Positions 22,361 to 29,977 are shown, counted from the stretch's first letter. The stretch: 64,000 nt of DNA from Rhodocyclales bacterium (GCA_016183655.1 JACPEH010000023.1:124001-188000), one strand, 5' to 3'. Notes: generated by a model from the letters alone, not told the origin. Translations and numbers: made by a program.

Positions 22361-23283
22361 TTCTCCGCCACGCGCATCACCGCGCTGCGGGCGCGGGGGT
22401 TGCCTTCAATTTCCGCCGCCGACGCCTTGACCGGCTTGCCGACCAAGCGCAGTTTCGGTGGCGGCAGCTCGGAAGCCTTCAGCGGCAGGTTCTTCGGCAG
22501 CGAGGAGTCCGGGGCCGCCGCGTCGCGCATGAAACGCTTGACGATGCGGTCTTCGAGCGAGTGAAAGCTGATCACCACCAGCCGCCCCCCCGGATTGAGC
22601 ATGTCGAGCGCCTGCGGCAGGGCTAGCGCAAGCTGCTCGAGCTCTTGATTGATATGAATCCGTAAAGCCTGAAAGGTGCGCGTCGCCGGGTCCTGGCCGG
22701 GCTCGCGGGTCCGCACGGCCTCGCGTACAAGCGCGGCGAGCTGCCCTGTGGTTGCAACAGGCCGCTCGCTCCGAGCAGCCACAATCTTCTTTGCAATCTG
22801 GAAAGCAAACCGTTCTTCGCCATAGTCCCTCACCACCTGAGTAATTTCTCTTTCGTCGGCCCGTGCCAGCCATTCCGCGGCCGTCTCGCCCTGCGTCGTG
22901 TCCATCCGCATGTCGAGCGGCGCATCGAAACGGAAGCTGAACCCCCGCTCCCCCTCATCCAGCTGCGGCGACGACACCCCGATGTCCATCAGCACGCCGT
23001 CCGCCCTGCCGAATCCAGCTTCGCTTACCGCCGCCGCCATTTCGGCGAACGGGCGATGAACGACCGTCAATCTGTTGTCGCCGATCGCGGCGGCCGCCGC
23101 GATCGCCCGCGGATCGCGGTCGAGCGCCAGCAGGCGGCCCCGCGGCCCGAGTTGTTGGAGGATCGCCCGGCTGTGGCCGCCGCGTCCGAAGGTGGCATCG
23201 ACATAGACGCCGGCCGGCTTGACTGCCAGCGCTTCGACCGCTTCCCGCAGCAGAACCGTCAGGTGCTGCGCGGGCGCGCTCAC
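22354..23283 (-). CDS. rsmH: 16S rRNA (cytosine1402-N4)-methyltransferase RsmH
   Basis: RsmH (MraW) methylates N4 of C1402 in 16S rRNA using SAM. The other modifier of that nucleotide, RsmI, is encoded at 28741 in this window. The 309 aa protein has the SAM-binding [25 protein letters not shown], the [22 protein letters not shown] segment and the C-terminal [15 protein letters not shown]. It is the second gene of the dcw cluster and overlaps mraZ by 4 bp. An ORF with lower GC use around 22650-22850 was checked; it is only a shadow frame. Confidence 0.98.
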   Translation of the reverse strand: MSAPAQHLTVLLREAVEALAVKPAGVYVDATFGRGGHSRAILQQLGPRGRLLALDRDPRAIAAAAAIGDNRLTVVHRPFAEMAAAVSEAGFGRADGVLMDIGVSSPQLDEGERGFSFRFDAPLDMRMDTTQGETAAEWLARADEREITQVVRDYGEERFAFQIAKKIVAARSERPVATTGQLAALVREAVRTREPGQDPATRTFQALRIHINQELEQLALALPQALDMLNPGGRLVVISFHSLEDRIVKRFMRDAAAPDSSLPKNLPLKASELPPPKLRLVGKPVKASAAEIEGNPRARSAVMRVAEKC

Positions 23284-23726
23284 AAGGCCAAATCCTCAAG
23301 GCCGGGCGGCAGCAGCTGATCGCCGAGGGCGAAGATCGCCTCCTGCTGCTTCTGCCAGCCGGCATCCGACCAGATTTCGAAATGATTGCCCTGGCCGACC
23401 AGCCACACCTGCTTCTCGAGCTGGGCGAACTGCCGCAGCTCGGGCGCGACCAGCAGGCGACCGGCGGAATCGAGCTCCTCCTCGCGGGCAAAACCGACGA
23501 GCAGGCGCTTCAGGAGGGCGGATTGCTGTTCGAGACTGGGCGCCGACAACACCTTGTTGCGGATCGGCTCCCAGGCGGGATTGGGGTAGAGCAGAAGACA
23601 GCGATGCGGGTGCGCGGTAAGAACCAGGGTGCCGTTGGCGGCAGCGACGAGCGCGTCACGGTGGCGGGCCGGGATGGCCAGCCGCCCTTTGGCGTCGAGA
23701 CTGAGTGCAGCCGCTCCGAAAAACAT
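23280..23726 (-). CDS. mraZ: Transcriptional regulator MraZ
   Basis: MraZ is a ring-forming DNA-binding protein that represses its own dcw promoter. The 148 aa protein has two SpoVT/AbrB-like repeats ([20 protein letters not shown] near 7-26 and [20 protein letters not shown] near the middle). The ORF track starts at 23822, but ATG 23726 ([15 protein letters not shown]) matches the family N-terminus, and the longer version would translate through the operator. It heads the cluster, immediately downstream of three MraZ-type boxes. Confidence 0.96.
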   Translation of the reverse strand: MFFGAAALSLDAKGRLAIPARHRDALVAAANGTLVLTAHPHRCLLLYPNPAWEPIRNKVLSAPSLEQQSALLKRLLVGFAREEELDSAGRLLVAPELRQFAQLEKQVWLVGQGNHFEIWSDAGWQKQQEAIFALGDQLLPPGLEDLAL

Positions 23727-23777
23727 GGACTCCCTGACCCTTTCCTCTCCCGGGGCACACCCCGTTTTAAACGTAAA

Positions 23778-23805
23778 CCCACTTTGAACCACTTTTCCCC
23801 ACTTT
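23778..23805 (-). promoter_or_regulatory. MraZ operator: three direct repeats spaced 10 bp
   Basis: On the minus strand the sequence reads AAAGTGGGGA, AAAGTGGTTC, AAAGTGGGTT: three AAAGTGG-starting units in perfect 10 bp phase, with the core GTGGG or GTGGT. MraZ binds tandem TGGGN-type repeats separated by 5 nt in other bacteria, so these units fit its known recognition pattern. They begin at the -10 region of the predicted mraZ promoter, as expected for autorepression. Confidence 0.8.
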
Positions 23806-23830
23806 AAGACATCGAAGTGCACCGGGTCAA
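23802..23830 (-). promoter_or_regulatory. Sigma-70-type promoter candidate for the mraZ-dcw operon
   Basis: On the minus strand TTGACC (23830-23825) is followed by exactly 17 bp and then TTAAAG (23807-23802). The -35 is strong (5 of 6) and the -10 weak (3 of 6). The -10 overlaps the first MraZ box. The remaining region up to the GST gene (23831-24027) is AT-rich compared with its surroundings, with runs such as GGAAAATTTGCAAAAAATTTCC. It has no gene and probably also holds the promoter of the divergent GST gene. Confidence 0.55.
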
Positions 23831-24027
23831 GGGGTTTTTGTGAGTTTTTTCAATGGGGACAAGGACTTAGACGCATTTTCGCAGGAAAATTTGCAAAAAA
23901 TTTCCCTTAAAAAACAATACTAGCGAAATGCAACTTAAAGTGCTTTGTGAGAAGTGGGGCGCGCTTAACGGGAACCCCGCCGGCATGAACGGGGTCTGCA
24001 TTGTTCCCATTCCCACAGGAGACATTC

Positions 24028-24630
24028 ATGAAGCTCTACTACAGTCCCGGCGCCTGCTCCCTCTCCCCGCACATCGCGCTCTGCGAGGCGGGACTGGCGC
24101 ACGAGCTGATCAAGGTAGACCTGAAGACGAAGAAGACGGAGCTAGGCGACGACTTCTACGCCACCAACCCCAAGGGGTACGTACCGGCGCTGCAACTGGA
24201 CGGCGGCGAAGTACTGACCGAGGGCCCGGCCATCATCCAGTACCTCGCCGACCTCGTGCCGGCGACCGGGCTGGCGCCGGCCGCCGGCACGCTCGCCCGC
24301 GTCCGCCTGCAGGAATGGCTGAACTTCATCGCCACCGAACTGCACAAGGGTTTCAGCCCGCTCTTCCGCAACCCGCCGGCCGAGTGGAAGGAAACGGTGC
24401 GCGCCGGCCTCGCCGGCCGCCTCGCCTACCTGGCGCCGATGCTGGAACGGCAGCCATACCTGATGGGCGACGCGTTCAGCGTCGCCGACGCCTATCTGTT
24501 CACCATTCTCAACTGGGCAAAATGGGTGAAGCTCGACCTGGCGCCCTGGCCGGCGCTGGGCGCCTATCTCGCGCGCGTCGCCGCCCGGCCGGGCGTGCAG
24601 AAGGCGCTGAAGACGGAAGGCCTGCTCTGA
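24028..24630 (+). CDS. Glutathione S-transferase, beta class
   Basis: This is a cytosolic glutathione transferase for conjugation or reduction of electrophiles; the substrate is unknown. The 200 aa protein has a thioredoxin-like N-terminal domain starting MKLYYSPGACSLSPHIAL. Cys10 and the PGACS context are hallmarks of bacterial beta-class enzymes, which use cysteine rather than tyrosine or serine. NPKGYVPAL (cis-Pro) and LTEGPAIIQYLAD form the glutathione site, and an all-helical C-terminal domain follows. ATG 24028 is preceded by AGGAGA at a good distance. The gene is transcribed alone, divergent from mraZ. Confidence 0.93.
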   Translation: MKLYYSPGACSLSPHIALCEAGLAHELIKVDLKTKKTELGDDFYATNPKGYVPALQLDGGEVLTEGPAIIQYLADLVPATGLAPAAGTLARVRLQEWLNFIATELHKGFSPLFRNPPAEWKETVRAGLAGRLAYLAPMLERQPYLMGDAFSVADAYLFTILNWAKWVKLDLAPWPALGAYLARVAARPGVQKALKTEGLL

Positions 24631-24648
24631 CCACGCGTCGAGCGCAAG

Positions 24649-24668
24649 CCCCGGCATTCATGCCGGGG
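24649..24668 (+). terminator. Hairpin after the GST gene
   Basis: CCCCGGCA-TTCA-TGCCGGGG is a perfect 8-bp GC-rich stem with a 4 nt loop, 18 bp past the GST stop codon. No T-run follows on the plus strand, so termination efficiency is doubtful. It lies just downstream of the rnpB terminator when read from the other strand and may back it up. Confidence 0.45.
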
Positions 24669-24670
24669 TG

Positions 24671-24714
24671 AAAATGAAAAACCGGCGGCAGGCGTCAACG
24701 CCCACCGCCGGTTT
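24671..24714 (-). terminator. Intrinsic terminator of rnpB
   Basis: On the minus strand a long stem AAACCGGCGG / CCGCCGGTTT (24714-24705 with 24688-24679) encloses a nested GGCG-TTGA-CGCC hairpin. It is followed by TTCATTTT, giving the T-rich tract of an intrinsic terminator. It starts about 10 nt after the predicted 3' end of RNase P RNA. Confidence 0.75.
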
Positions 24715-24723
24715 CCCGTGTGA

Positions 24724-25105
24724 AGTGAAGCTGGCCGATAAGCCGGGTTCTGTCGTGGGCAACCATTCCTCTAGGCGACGCGTTACCGCGCCGCTCAAGC
24801 AGCCTACCCGGAAGCAGCGCGAGCCACGCCCAAGCTTCCCTATTTGGCCTTGCTCCGGATGGGGTTTGCCGTGCCGTCCGTGTTACCACGTCCGCGGTGA
24901 GCTCTTACCTCGCCGTTTCACCCTTGCCTGATCTCAGCGAACTGAGCCATCGGCGGTCTATTCTCTGTTGCACTTTCCGTCGCCTTGGGTCTTTCGACTT
25001 ATAGCGCCCGGTCGTTAACCGGCATCCTGCTCTGCGGAGCCCGGACTTTCCTCCCGGCGTCGGGACCGGAATCCCTTCGCCCGGCGGTTGCCTGGCCAGC
25101 TTCAC
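24724..25105 (-). ncRNA. rnpB: RNase P RNA (M1 RNA), type A
   Basis: The minus-strand sequence shows the hallmark conserved regions of bacterial RNase P RNA. The 5' end GAAGCTGGCCAGGCAACCGC pairs with the 3' end CGGCTTATCGGCCAGCTTC to form P1. GGGAGGAAAGTCCGGGCTCC is the CR-I region, AGAGCAGGATGCCGG follows, GGGTGAAACGGCGAGGTAAGAGC is CR-II/III, and GAGGAATGGTTGCC precedes the 3' strand. The length of about 382 nt suits the ancestral A type. RNase P removes 5' leaders from tRNA precursors. Exact ends are estimated to within a few bases. A protein ORF in the track across this region (24668-24931) is a shadow. Confidence 0.97.
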
Positions 25106-25110
25106 CGCCG

Positions 25111-25116
25111 ATTATA
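25111..25116 (-). promoter_or_regulatory. -10 element of the rnpB promoter
   Basis: A perfect TATAAT lies on the minus strand 6 bp upstream of the predicted rnpB 5' end, at the spacing expected for a -10 box. No good -35 hexamer is visible 16-18 bp upstream, which is GC-rich and lies inside the 3' end of the DUF3025 gene. A strong promoter is expected for this abundant RNA. Confidence 0.7.
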
Positions 25117-25121
25117 CGCGT

Positions 25122-25901
25122 TCAGCGCGCCGGCCTCCGGCCGGAACGAAATTGCCAAGCATCGTCGTAATAGGCCGGATCCTCGTTGTCGGCAACGACG
25201 CCGGGCAGGCCGAGCAAGGGCAGCGGCTGCAGCGCGCGCGGGTCGCCGTGCCTGCCCGCCGCCAGATCCGCCGCCAGCCAGGCATCGATCTCCGCCAGCT
25301 GCTCGGCGAGCGGCTGCGCCAGCCAGGCCGGCGCCACCGGGGTCAGCACGCACTTCGCCGTCAGCCCGCGGAACGGCGCCAGCAGCGCCTCGTAGGTGGC
25401 GTGCCCGAAGACGAAGACGCGCAGCCCGGCGGCGACCGCCAGCCGCCGCTCGACGAACAATTCGCGCCAGCGGAAGGCCGCGAGCAGGTCGAGCAGCGAC
25501 GGATCGTCGGCAACGACGACGGCGCCGCATTCGTCGAAATGGGTCATCGCATCGCGCACCCCGCCGCGCGCGCCGTGGCCGTTCGCCGCATCGCCGCCGC
25601 ACGCCAGTTCGCGCGCATGGCGCGCCGACAGCGCCGCCTTGGCCTGCGGGAACGTCAGCCAGACCAGCGCATTGAACCAGTCGTGCCAGTTATCCGGCCG
25701 CGTCTCGACCTCGCCGCGCAGCGCAATGCGGGCCTCGTAGCCGAGACCGTCGCCCGGCGGCGGGACGAAGCGCACCGGCAGGCCGGTGGCGGTGCGCGCG
25801 GGCCGGGCGGACGTCAATGCCGCCAGCGCGTCGCTGTCGGGCGCCGCCGGCAGCTGCGCCAACAACGGCGTCAACGGGAAGAAAAGCGGATTGGCGAACA
25901 A
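25122..25901 (-). CDS. DUF3025 family protein
   Basis: The 259 aa protein matches the pattern I associate with DUF3025: an N-terminal LPVRFVPPPGDGLGYEARIALRGEVETRPDNWHDWFNALVWLTFPQAKAALSARH block, a DECGAVVVADD segment, a helical middle with FVFGHATYEALLAP, and a C-terminal LPGVVADNEDPAYYDDAWQFR. No enzyme motif is evident and no function is known. It lies 47 bp downstream of a lipoprotein gene and 17 bp before rnpB, whose -10 element is only 6 bp past its stop. It is probably co-transcribed with pyrC and the lipoprotein gene. Confidence 0.8.
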   Translation of the reverse strand: MFANPLFFPLTPLLAQLPAAPDSDALAALTSARPARTATGLPVRFVPPPGDGLGYEARIALRGEVETRPDNWHDWFNALVWLTFPQAKAALSARHARELACGGDAANGHGARGGVRDAMTHFDECGAVVVADDPSLLDLLAAFRWRELFVERRLAVAAGLRVFVFGHATYEALLAPFRGLTAKCVLTPVAPAWLAQPLAEQLAEIDAWLAADLAAGRHGDPRALQPLPLLGLPGVVADNEDPAYYDDAWQFRSGRRPAR

Positions 25902-25948
25902 GAAACGGACCTGCCGCCCGGCGTCGGGAGACGCCGGGCGGGATCAAA

Positions 25949-26368
25949 TCATTTTGCCGCCTGTGCGGCGGCGAAGACCAGCCGGCCGCGCTCCTCGCGG
26001 AAGACCCCGAGCAGTTCCCCCTTGCCTTCCGGCGGCGGTGCGTCGAGCTTCTGGAAGCCCTTGCAGGTCTCGGTTTCGGTCAAATAGAGGTGGCGCCCCT
26101 GTTCGAGCAGGAAGGTATTCGGCGCGGTCAGATAGACCGTGAGCTGGAAGTCGCTGCCAACCGGCGCCGGCTGCAGCGCGTAGCGGCGCTGGCAGGTCGG
26201 CAGGCGGGCGACGACGATCTCCAGGTCCATCTTCTTTTCCCAGAAGCGCGACTGCGCGCGCATCAGCGAGATGGCATGGTCCGGGCCGTCGATGACCATC
26301 GCGATGCCGTCATTGACGCAGCCGGACAGCGCGGGCACGAGCAGGGCAAGCAGGGCTAGGCGTTTCAT
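25949..26368 (-). CDS. Small predicted lipoprotein, unknown function
   Basis: From ATG 26368 the 139 aa product starts MKRLALLALLVPALSGCVND, a clear lipoprotein signal with lipobox LSGC at 15-18. The ORF track joins this to upstream sequence out of frame with pyrC, which is not real. The mature part carries two further cysteines (in LPTCQRRYAL and TETCKGF) that could form a disulfide, and ends in a Lys/Ala-rich tail. Asn at +2 after the lipid Cys does not match the inner-membrane retention rule (Asp), so outer-membrane sorting is likely. It is probably the second gene of a pyrC operon, 26 bp downstream of it. Confidence 0.75.
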   Translation of the reverse strand: MKRLALLALLVPALSGCVNDGIAMVIDGPDHAISLMRAQSRFWEKKMDLEIVVARLPTCQRRYALQPAPVGSDFQLTVYLTAPNTFLLEQGRHLYLTETETCKGFQKLDAPPPEGKGELLGVFREERGRLVFAAAQAAK

Positions 26369-26394
26369 CGTCGCGGCTCCTCGGCGCGTTGTTC

Positions 26395-27429
26395 TCAGTC
26401 GACCAGGCTCCACGCCAGCGTCTCGCCGGCGCGCAGCGGCACCAGCGCCTCGCCGGCGAGGTAGGGATAGGCGTCGGGAACGGCTTGCGGACGCTTTTCC
26501 AGCGTGATCGTCCCGGCATTGCGCGGCAGCCGGTAGAAATCCGGCCCGAAGTGGCTGGCGAAGGCCTCCAGCCGGTCGAGCGCGCCGGCCGCCTCGAAGG
26601 CCTCGGCGTAGAGTTCCATCGCGGCATAGGCGGTGTAGCAGCCGGCGCAGCCGCAGGCCGCCTCCTTGGCGCCGCGGGCATGCGGCGCCGAATCGGTGCC
26701 GAGGAAGAACTTCGGGTTGCCCGAGGTCGCCGCGCGCACCAGCGCCAGGCGATGGACCTCGCGCTTCAGCACCGGCAGGCAGTACCAGTGCGGACGCACG
26801 CCGCCCTGGAAGATGGCGTTGCGGTTGTAGAGCAGATGATGCGCGGTGATCGTCGCACCGACGTTGGCGCCGGCCTCGGCGACGAACTCGGCGGCGTCCT
26901 TGGTGGTGATGTGCTCCATCACCGTGCGCAGCCCCGGATGGCGCTTGAGCAAGGGCGACAGCACCTGCTCGATGAACACCGCCTCGCGGTCGAACAGGTC
27001 CACCGCCGGATCGGTCACTTCGCCGTGCACCAGGAGCGGCAGACCGAGCTTTTCCATCTCGGCGAGCGCCGCGGCGCAGCGCGCCAAGTCGGTGACGCCG
27101 GCGTCGGAGTTGGTCGTCGCGCCGGCCGGGTAGAGCTTCACCGCCTTGACGAAACCCGACGCCACCGCGGCGCGGATTTCCGCGGCCGGCGTGTTGTCGG
27201 TGAGGTACAGCGTCATCAGCGGCTCGAAGGCCATGCCGGCGGGCAGCGCGGCGAGGATGCGCTGGCGGTAGGCGGCAGCCTGGGCGACGGTGGTCACCGG
27301 CGGCTTCAGGTTGGGCATGACGATGGCCCGCGCGAACTGGCGGGCGGTGTGCGGCAGCACGGTGCTCAGCGCGTCGCCGTCGCGCAGGTGCAGGTGCCAG
27401 TCGTCGGGGCGGGTGAGGGTGAGTTTCAT
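26395..27429 (-). CDS. pyrC: Dihydroorotase PyrC
   Basis: PyrC closes carbamoyl-aspartate to dihydroorotate in pyrimidine synthesis, using two zinc ions. The 344 aa length and the [10 protein letters not shown] start (His12, His14) identify the class II (E. coli type) enzyme. Other pieces are the [16 protein letters not shown] loop holding the lysine that becomes carboxylated, the HGEVTD and MEHITTKDA metal-site regions, and [13 protein letters not shown] with the catalytic Asp. It is followed by the small lipoprotein gene and a DUF3025 gene. Confidence 0.97.
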   Translation of the reverse strand: MKLTLTRPDDWHLHLRDGDALSTVLPHTARQFARAIVMPNLKPPVTTVAQAAAYRQRILAALPAGMAFEPLMTLYLTDNTPAAEIRAAVASGFVKAVKLYPAGATTNSDAGVTDLARCAAALAEMEKLGLPLLVHGEVTDPAVDLFDREAVFIEQVLSPLLKRHPGLRTVMEHITTKDAAEFVAEAGANVGATITAHHLLYNRNAIFQGGVRPHWYCLPVLKREVHRLALVRAATSGNPKFFLGTDSAPHARGAKEAACGCAGCYTAYAAMELYAEAFEAAGALDRLEAFASHFGPDFYRLPRNAGTITLEKRPQAVPDAYPYLAGEALVPLRAGETLAWSLVD

Positions 27430-27545
27430 GAATGGCCGGGGAAGGTTGGAATCGCGATTTTAAGCGATTCGCGCCACGTTCAGTGCTCGGCGTTGCCTTC
27501 CGCGACCGCCTCTTTAACGTGGAAGACGCGAAGCGGCTCTCGAAG

Positions 27546-27590
27546 CTCCCCTCGCCCGCGAAGCGGGAGAGGGGTCGGGGGTGAGGGGAA
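27546..27590. repeat. Dispersed GC-rich palindromic repeat
   Basis: CTCCCCTCGCCCGCGAAGCGGGAGAGGGG, followed by TCGGGGGTGAGGGG, is a hairpin-forming unit of the common type CTCCC...GCGGGAGAGGGGTCGGGGGTGAGGG. It lies in the gap between the RHH-receiver gene and pyrC. Such units are found in many copies in unrelated proteobacterial genomes; copy number here cannot be judged from one window. Confidence 0.6.
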
Positions 27591-27615
27591 CGCGAGTCCC
27601 TCCGGACGGCATCGG

Positions 27616-28155
27616 CTATACCGCCTCGACCCGACGCCGTTCGCCGCCGGGCGCCGCGCCCAGCCAGCGGGCAAAGACCCGAGCCAGGGCGTGCTCGGCA
27701 GGGGGCTTGGCCAGACATTCGTCAACCCCCAGCTCCCAGCAGAAGGGGCTGCCGGCCCGGATGTTCTCGGCAGTGATGGCGACGACCGGAAGCGGGCGAC
27801 CGCCGCGGCGCCGCTCTCCGGCGCGAATTGCATGCACCAGCTGGAAGCCGTCCATCACCGGCATCCGGCAGTCGGTAAGGAGCAGCCGATAGCTCCGCGC
27901 GGCGAGCAAGGCCAGTGCCTCGGCACCGTTTTCCGCGGTATCCGCCGACCAGCCGAGGTATTCGACCTGGCAGCGCAGCACCTCGCGGAAGACCGGGTCG
28001 TCCTCGACGATCAGGATCGGCGGCGCATCCCCGCCACAGGCGTGGCGACGGACCAGGTCGACCAGCCATTTGTGGTGCGAGAGCCCCGCCGATTGCGCCG
28101 CATCGCGCAGCGCCGCCTCGGTCGCGTCATCGAAAACTATCGTCACTTGCCCCAT
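27616..28155 (-). CDS. Ribbon-helix-helix DNA-binding domain fused to a receiver domain
   Basis: From ATG 28155, preceded by a strong GGAGGGGG ribosome-binding site, the product is 179 aa. Residues 1-38 (MGQVTIVFDDATEAALRDAA..., LSHHKWLVDLVRRH) look like a CopG/Arc-type ribbon-helix-helix: a beta strand, then two helices. Residues 46-165 form a complete response-regulator receiver: acidic pair E51/D52/D53, phospho-acceptor D95 in LLTDCRMPVMDG, T128 and K150. RHH-REC order is the reverse of normal response regulators, whose output domain follows the receiver. No histidine kinase gene is adjacent. It is divergent from a small XRE regulator. The longer start in the ORF track is unlikely because the promoter and ribosome-binding site favour 28155. 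Confidence 0.8.
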   Translation of the reverse strand: MGQVTIVFDDATEAALRDAAQSAGLSHHKWLVDLVRRHACGGDAPPILIVEDDPVFREVLRCQVEYLGWSADTAENGAEALALLAARSYRLLLTDCRMPVMDGFQLVHAIRAGERRRGGRPLPVVAITAENIRAGSPFCWELGVDECLAKPPAEHALARVFARWLGAAPGGERRRVEAV

Positions 28156-28284
28156 GCCCCCTCCTCGACGCAGAAAAGTCCTTGCGAACAGTGGAAAAAC
28201 TGGCGCCCGCCCCGACTTTGCGGTACACCTCGACGCTTTCGACCGGCGGCGGACCGGGCCGCGCAAGCGCACCGTCATAACGTT

Positions 28285-28339
28285 TTGCCATTGGCAATAT
28301 AGGCATCGGCTATTTTCATGTCAATAGGTTATGCCTATT
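28285..28339. promoter_or_regulatory. AT-rich operator and promoter island between the RHH-REC and XRE genes
   Basis: On the minus strand TTGACA (28324-28319), exactly 17 bp, and TATATT (28301-28296) form a near-consensus sigma-70 promoter for the RHH-REC gene. Overlaid on it are a 13 bp palindrome TTGCCATTGGCAA (28285-28297), an inverted pair ATAGGCAT / ATGCCTAT (28299-28306, 28331-28338) flanking the promoter core, and AATAGG-N5-CCTATT (28323-28339) at the -35. On the plus strand TTGGCA-N17-TTTCAT could serve the XRE gene. The dyads are likely binding sites for one or both regulators. Confidence 0.65.
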
Positions 28340-28373
28340 TTTCATTGCCCGGCCCCGCCGCTAGGGTTGCCGG

Positions 28374-28727
28374 ATGAAAATCGGACTACGCATCAAGAAC
28401 CTCCGCGAGGAACGGGGCTACAGCCAGGGCGAGCTCGCCCGCCGCGTCGGGGTGACCCAGCCGACCGTTTCCGACTGGGAAAACAACAAGACCGAGCCGA
28501 CCGTGGACAATCTGCGGCTGCTGGCGGTCGAATTCGACGTCTTCTTCGAGTGGCTGGTAACCGGCCGCGGCGAGCGGCAGTTCGCGCCGCTGGCCAGCGA
28601 GCCGCCGGCCGAGTACCGCGTCGCGCGGCCGCTGCCCGACGACGAGGCGCGCCTGCTCGACACCTTCCGCCGGCAGTCCGCGGCGCGCCGGGAGGCGCTG
28701 CTGGACTTCCTGTCGCGCTGGGACTGA
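28374..28727 (+). CDS. XRE-family helix-turn-helix regulator
   Basis: The 117 aa protein has an N-terminal Cro/CI-type helix-turn-helix (about 5-62): LRIKNLREERGYSQGELARRVGVTQPTVSDWENNKTEPTVDNLRLLA. It is followed by FDVFFEWLVTGRGER, the typical end of phage-repressor-like HTH proteins, and a 50 aa C-terminal helix region with DDEARLLDTFRRQSAARREALLDFLSRW that may dimerise. No peptidase or ligand domain is present. It is divergent from the RHH-receiver gene, and the shared intergenic region carries several dyads, so mutual or self regulation is likely. The next gene, rsmI, is convergent with it. Confidence 0.85.
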   Translation: MKIGLRIKNLREERGYSQGELARRVGVTQPTVSDWENNKTEPTVDNLRLLAVEFDVFFEWLVTGRGERQFAPLASEPPAEYRVARPLPDDEARLLDTFRRQSAARREALLDFLSRWD

Positions 28728-28740
28728 GAACGCCGCCGCC

Positions 28741-29589
28741 CTACGACTCGCCGCGCAGCGCCAGCGCCCGAGCGTAGAGCGCGTTCTTCGCCGCGCCGGT
28801 GATCGCATGCGCCAGCTTGGCCGCCTGTTTCACCGGCAGCCCCTCGTCGAGCAGCAGCCTGAGCACGCGCTCGGCTTCGGCGCCGTCGCCGACGGCGGCT
28901 TCCGGCGCATCGACGACCAGCACGAATTCCCCCTTCTGCCGGTTGGCGTCGGCGGCCATCCATGCCGACGCCTCGCCGAGCGGGCAGGCGTGGATGCTCT
29001 CGAACAGCTTGGTCAGCTCGCGGGCGATGACCAGGCGGCGGGCCGGGCCGAGGGTCGCCGCGAGTGCGGCGACGGTGTCGAGGATGCGGTGCGGCGCTTC
29101 GTAGAAGACCAGCACGGCCGGCAACGCCGCCAGCTCGCGCAACGCTTCCTCGCGCTGCTTCGCCTTGGTCGGCAAAAAGCCGTGGAACAGCCAGTGCGGC
29201 GCAGTGATGCCGGAGGCGGAAAGGGCAGCGATCGCCGCGCAGGGACCGGGCAGCGGCACCACCTGATAGCCGGCCTCGCGCACGCGCGCGACCAGCCGGG
29301 CACCGGGGTCGGAGATCGCCGGCGTGCCGGCATCCGAGATCAGCGCCACCGCTTCGCCGGCGGCCAGGCGGTCGATCACCTGCCGCGCGGCAGCCTCCTC
29401 GTTGTGTTCGTGCGCCGGCAGCATCCTTGCCGGCGAGCCGAGGTGGCGCAGCAGCGGCGCCGAGTGCCGGGTGTCCTCGGCGGCGACCCAGGGCACGCTG
29501 CGCAGCACGTCGGCGGCACGGGCGGTGAGGTCGCCGAGGTTTCCGAGCGGCGTGGCGACCACATACAATGCGGGAGATTCTTTTGTCAT
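28741..29589 (-). CDS. rsmI: 16S rRNA (cytidine1402-2'-O)-methyltransferase RsmI
   Basis: RsmI methylates the 2'-O of C1402 in 16S rRNA, the same nucleotide targeted by RsmH. From ATG 29589 the 282 aa protein begins MTKESPALYVVATPLGNLGDLT and contains AAEDTRHSAPLLRHL, LISDAGTPAISDPGARLV, PGPCAAIAALSASGI and FYEAPHRI, all signature blocks of this tetrapyrrole-methylase-fold family. The ORF track extends upstream, but 29589 matches the family start. Its start codon overlaps that of the divergent yraN gene on the opposite strand (CATG). It is the yraL position of the yraL-yraN-diaA-yraP neighbourhood. Confidence 0.97.
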   Translation of the reverse strand: MTKESPALYVVATPLGNLGDLTARAADVLRSVPWVAAEDTRHSAPLLRHLGSPARMLPAHEHNEEAAARQVIDRLAAGEAVALISDAGTPAISDPGARLVARVREAGYQVVPLPGPCAAIAALSASGITAPHWLFHGFLPTKAKQREEALRELAALPAVLVFYEAPHRILDTVAALAATLGPARRLVIARELTKLFESIHACPLGEASAWMAADANRQKGEFVLVVDAPEAAVGDGAEAERVLRLLLDEGLPVKQAAKLAHAITGAAKNALYARALALRGES

Positions 29590-29951
29590 GGGAGCGATGG
29601 CGGTGGGCAAGCCCAACGATACCACGGACGGTGCGCGCGCCGAGGCGCTGGCGGCGGCCCACCTGGCGCGCCACGGTCTGGTCGTCGCCGAGCGCAATTA
29701 TCGCGTCCGCGGCGGCGAGATCGACCTGGTCTGCCGCGACGGCAGGACGCTGGTCTTCGTCGAAGTGCGCCTGCGCCGCAACGGCGGCTTCGGCGGCGCT
29801 GCCGCCAGCATCACCGCCACCAAGCGCCGCCGGCTGGTGCTGGCGGCACAGCACTACCTGGCGCAGCGCGCAAACGCGCCCGACGCCACCTGCCGTTTCG
29901 ACTGCGTGCTGCTCGACACGCTGGCAAGCACGGGCATCGAATGGATCCGCA

Positions 29952-29977
<26 letters not shown>
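29588..29977 (+). CDS. yraN: YraN family endonuclease-fold protein
   Basis: YraN (UPF0102) proteins have a restriction-endonuclease-like fold; their biological role is not settled. The 129 aa product from ATG 29588 has the family core GARAEALAAAHLARHGLVVAERNYRVRGGEIDLVCRDGRTLVFVEVRLR, with the GEIDLV and FVEVR acidic residues of a PD-(D/E)xK-like site, then ITATKRRRLVLAAQHYL and FDCVLLD. ATG 29597 (MAVGKPND) is an equally plausible start and would avoid the overlap with rsmI on the opposite strand. It is followed by a HIRAN gene that overlaps its 3' end by 26 bp. Confidence 0.92.

Noticed and set aside
24668-24931. 87 aa ORF (and others) across the RNase P RNA region
   Set aside because: The DNA is explained by conserved rnpB secondary-structure segments; the frame has no protein features.
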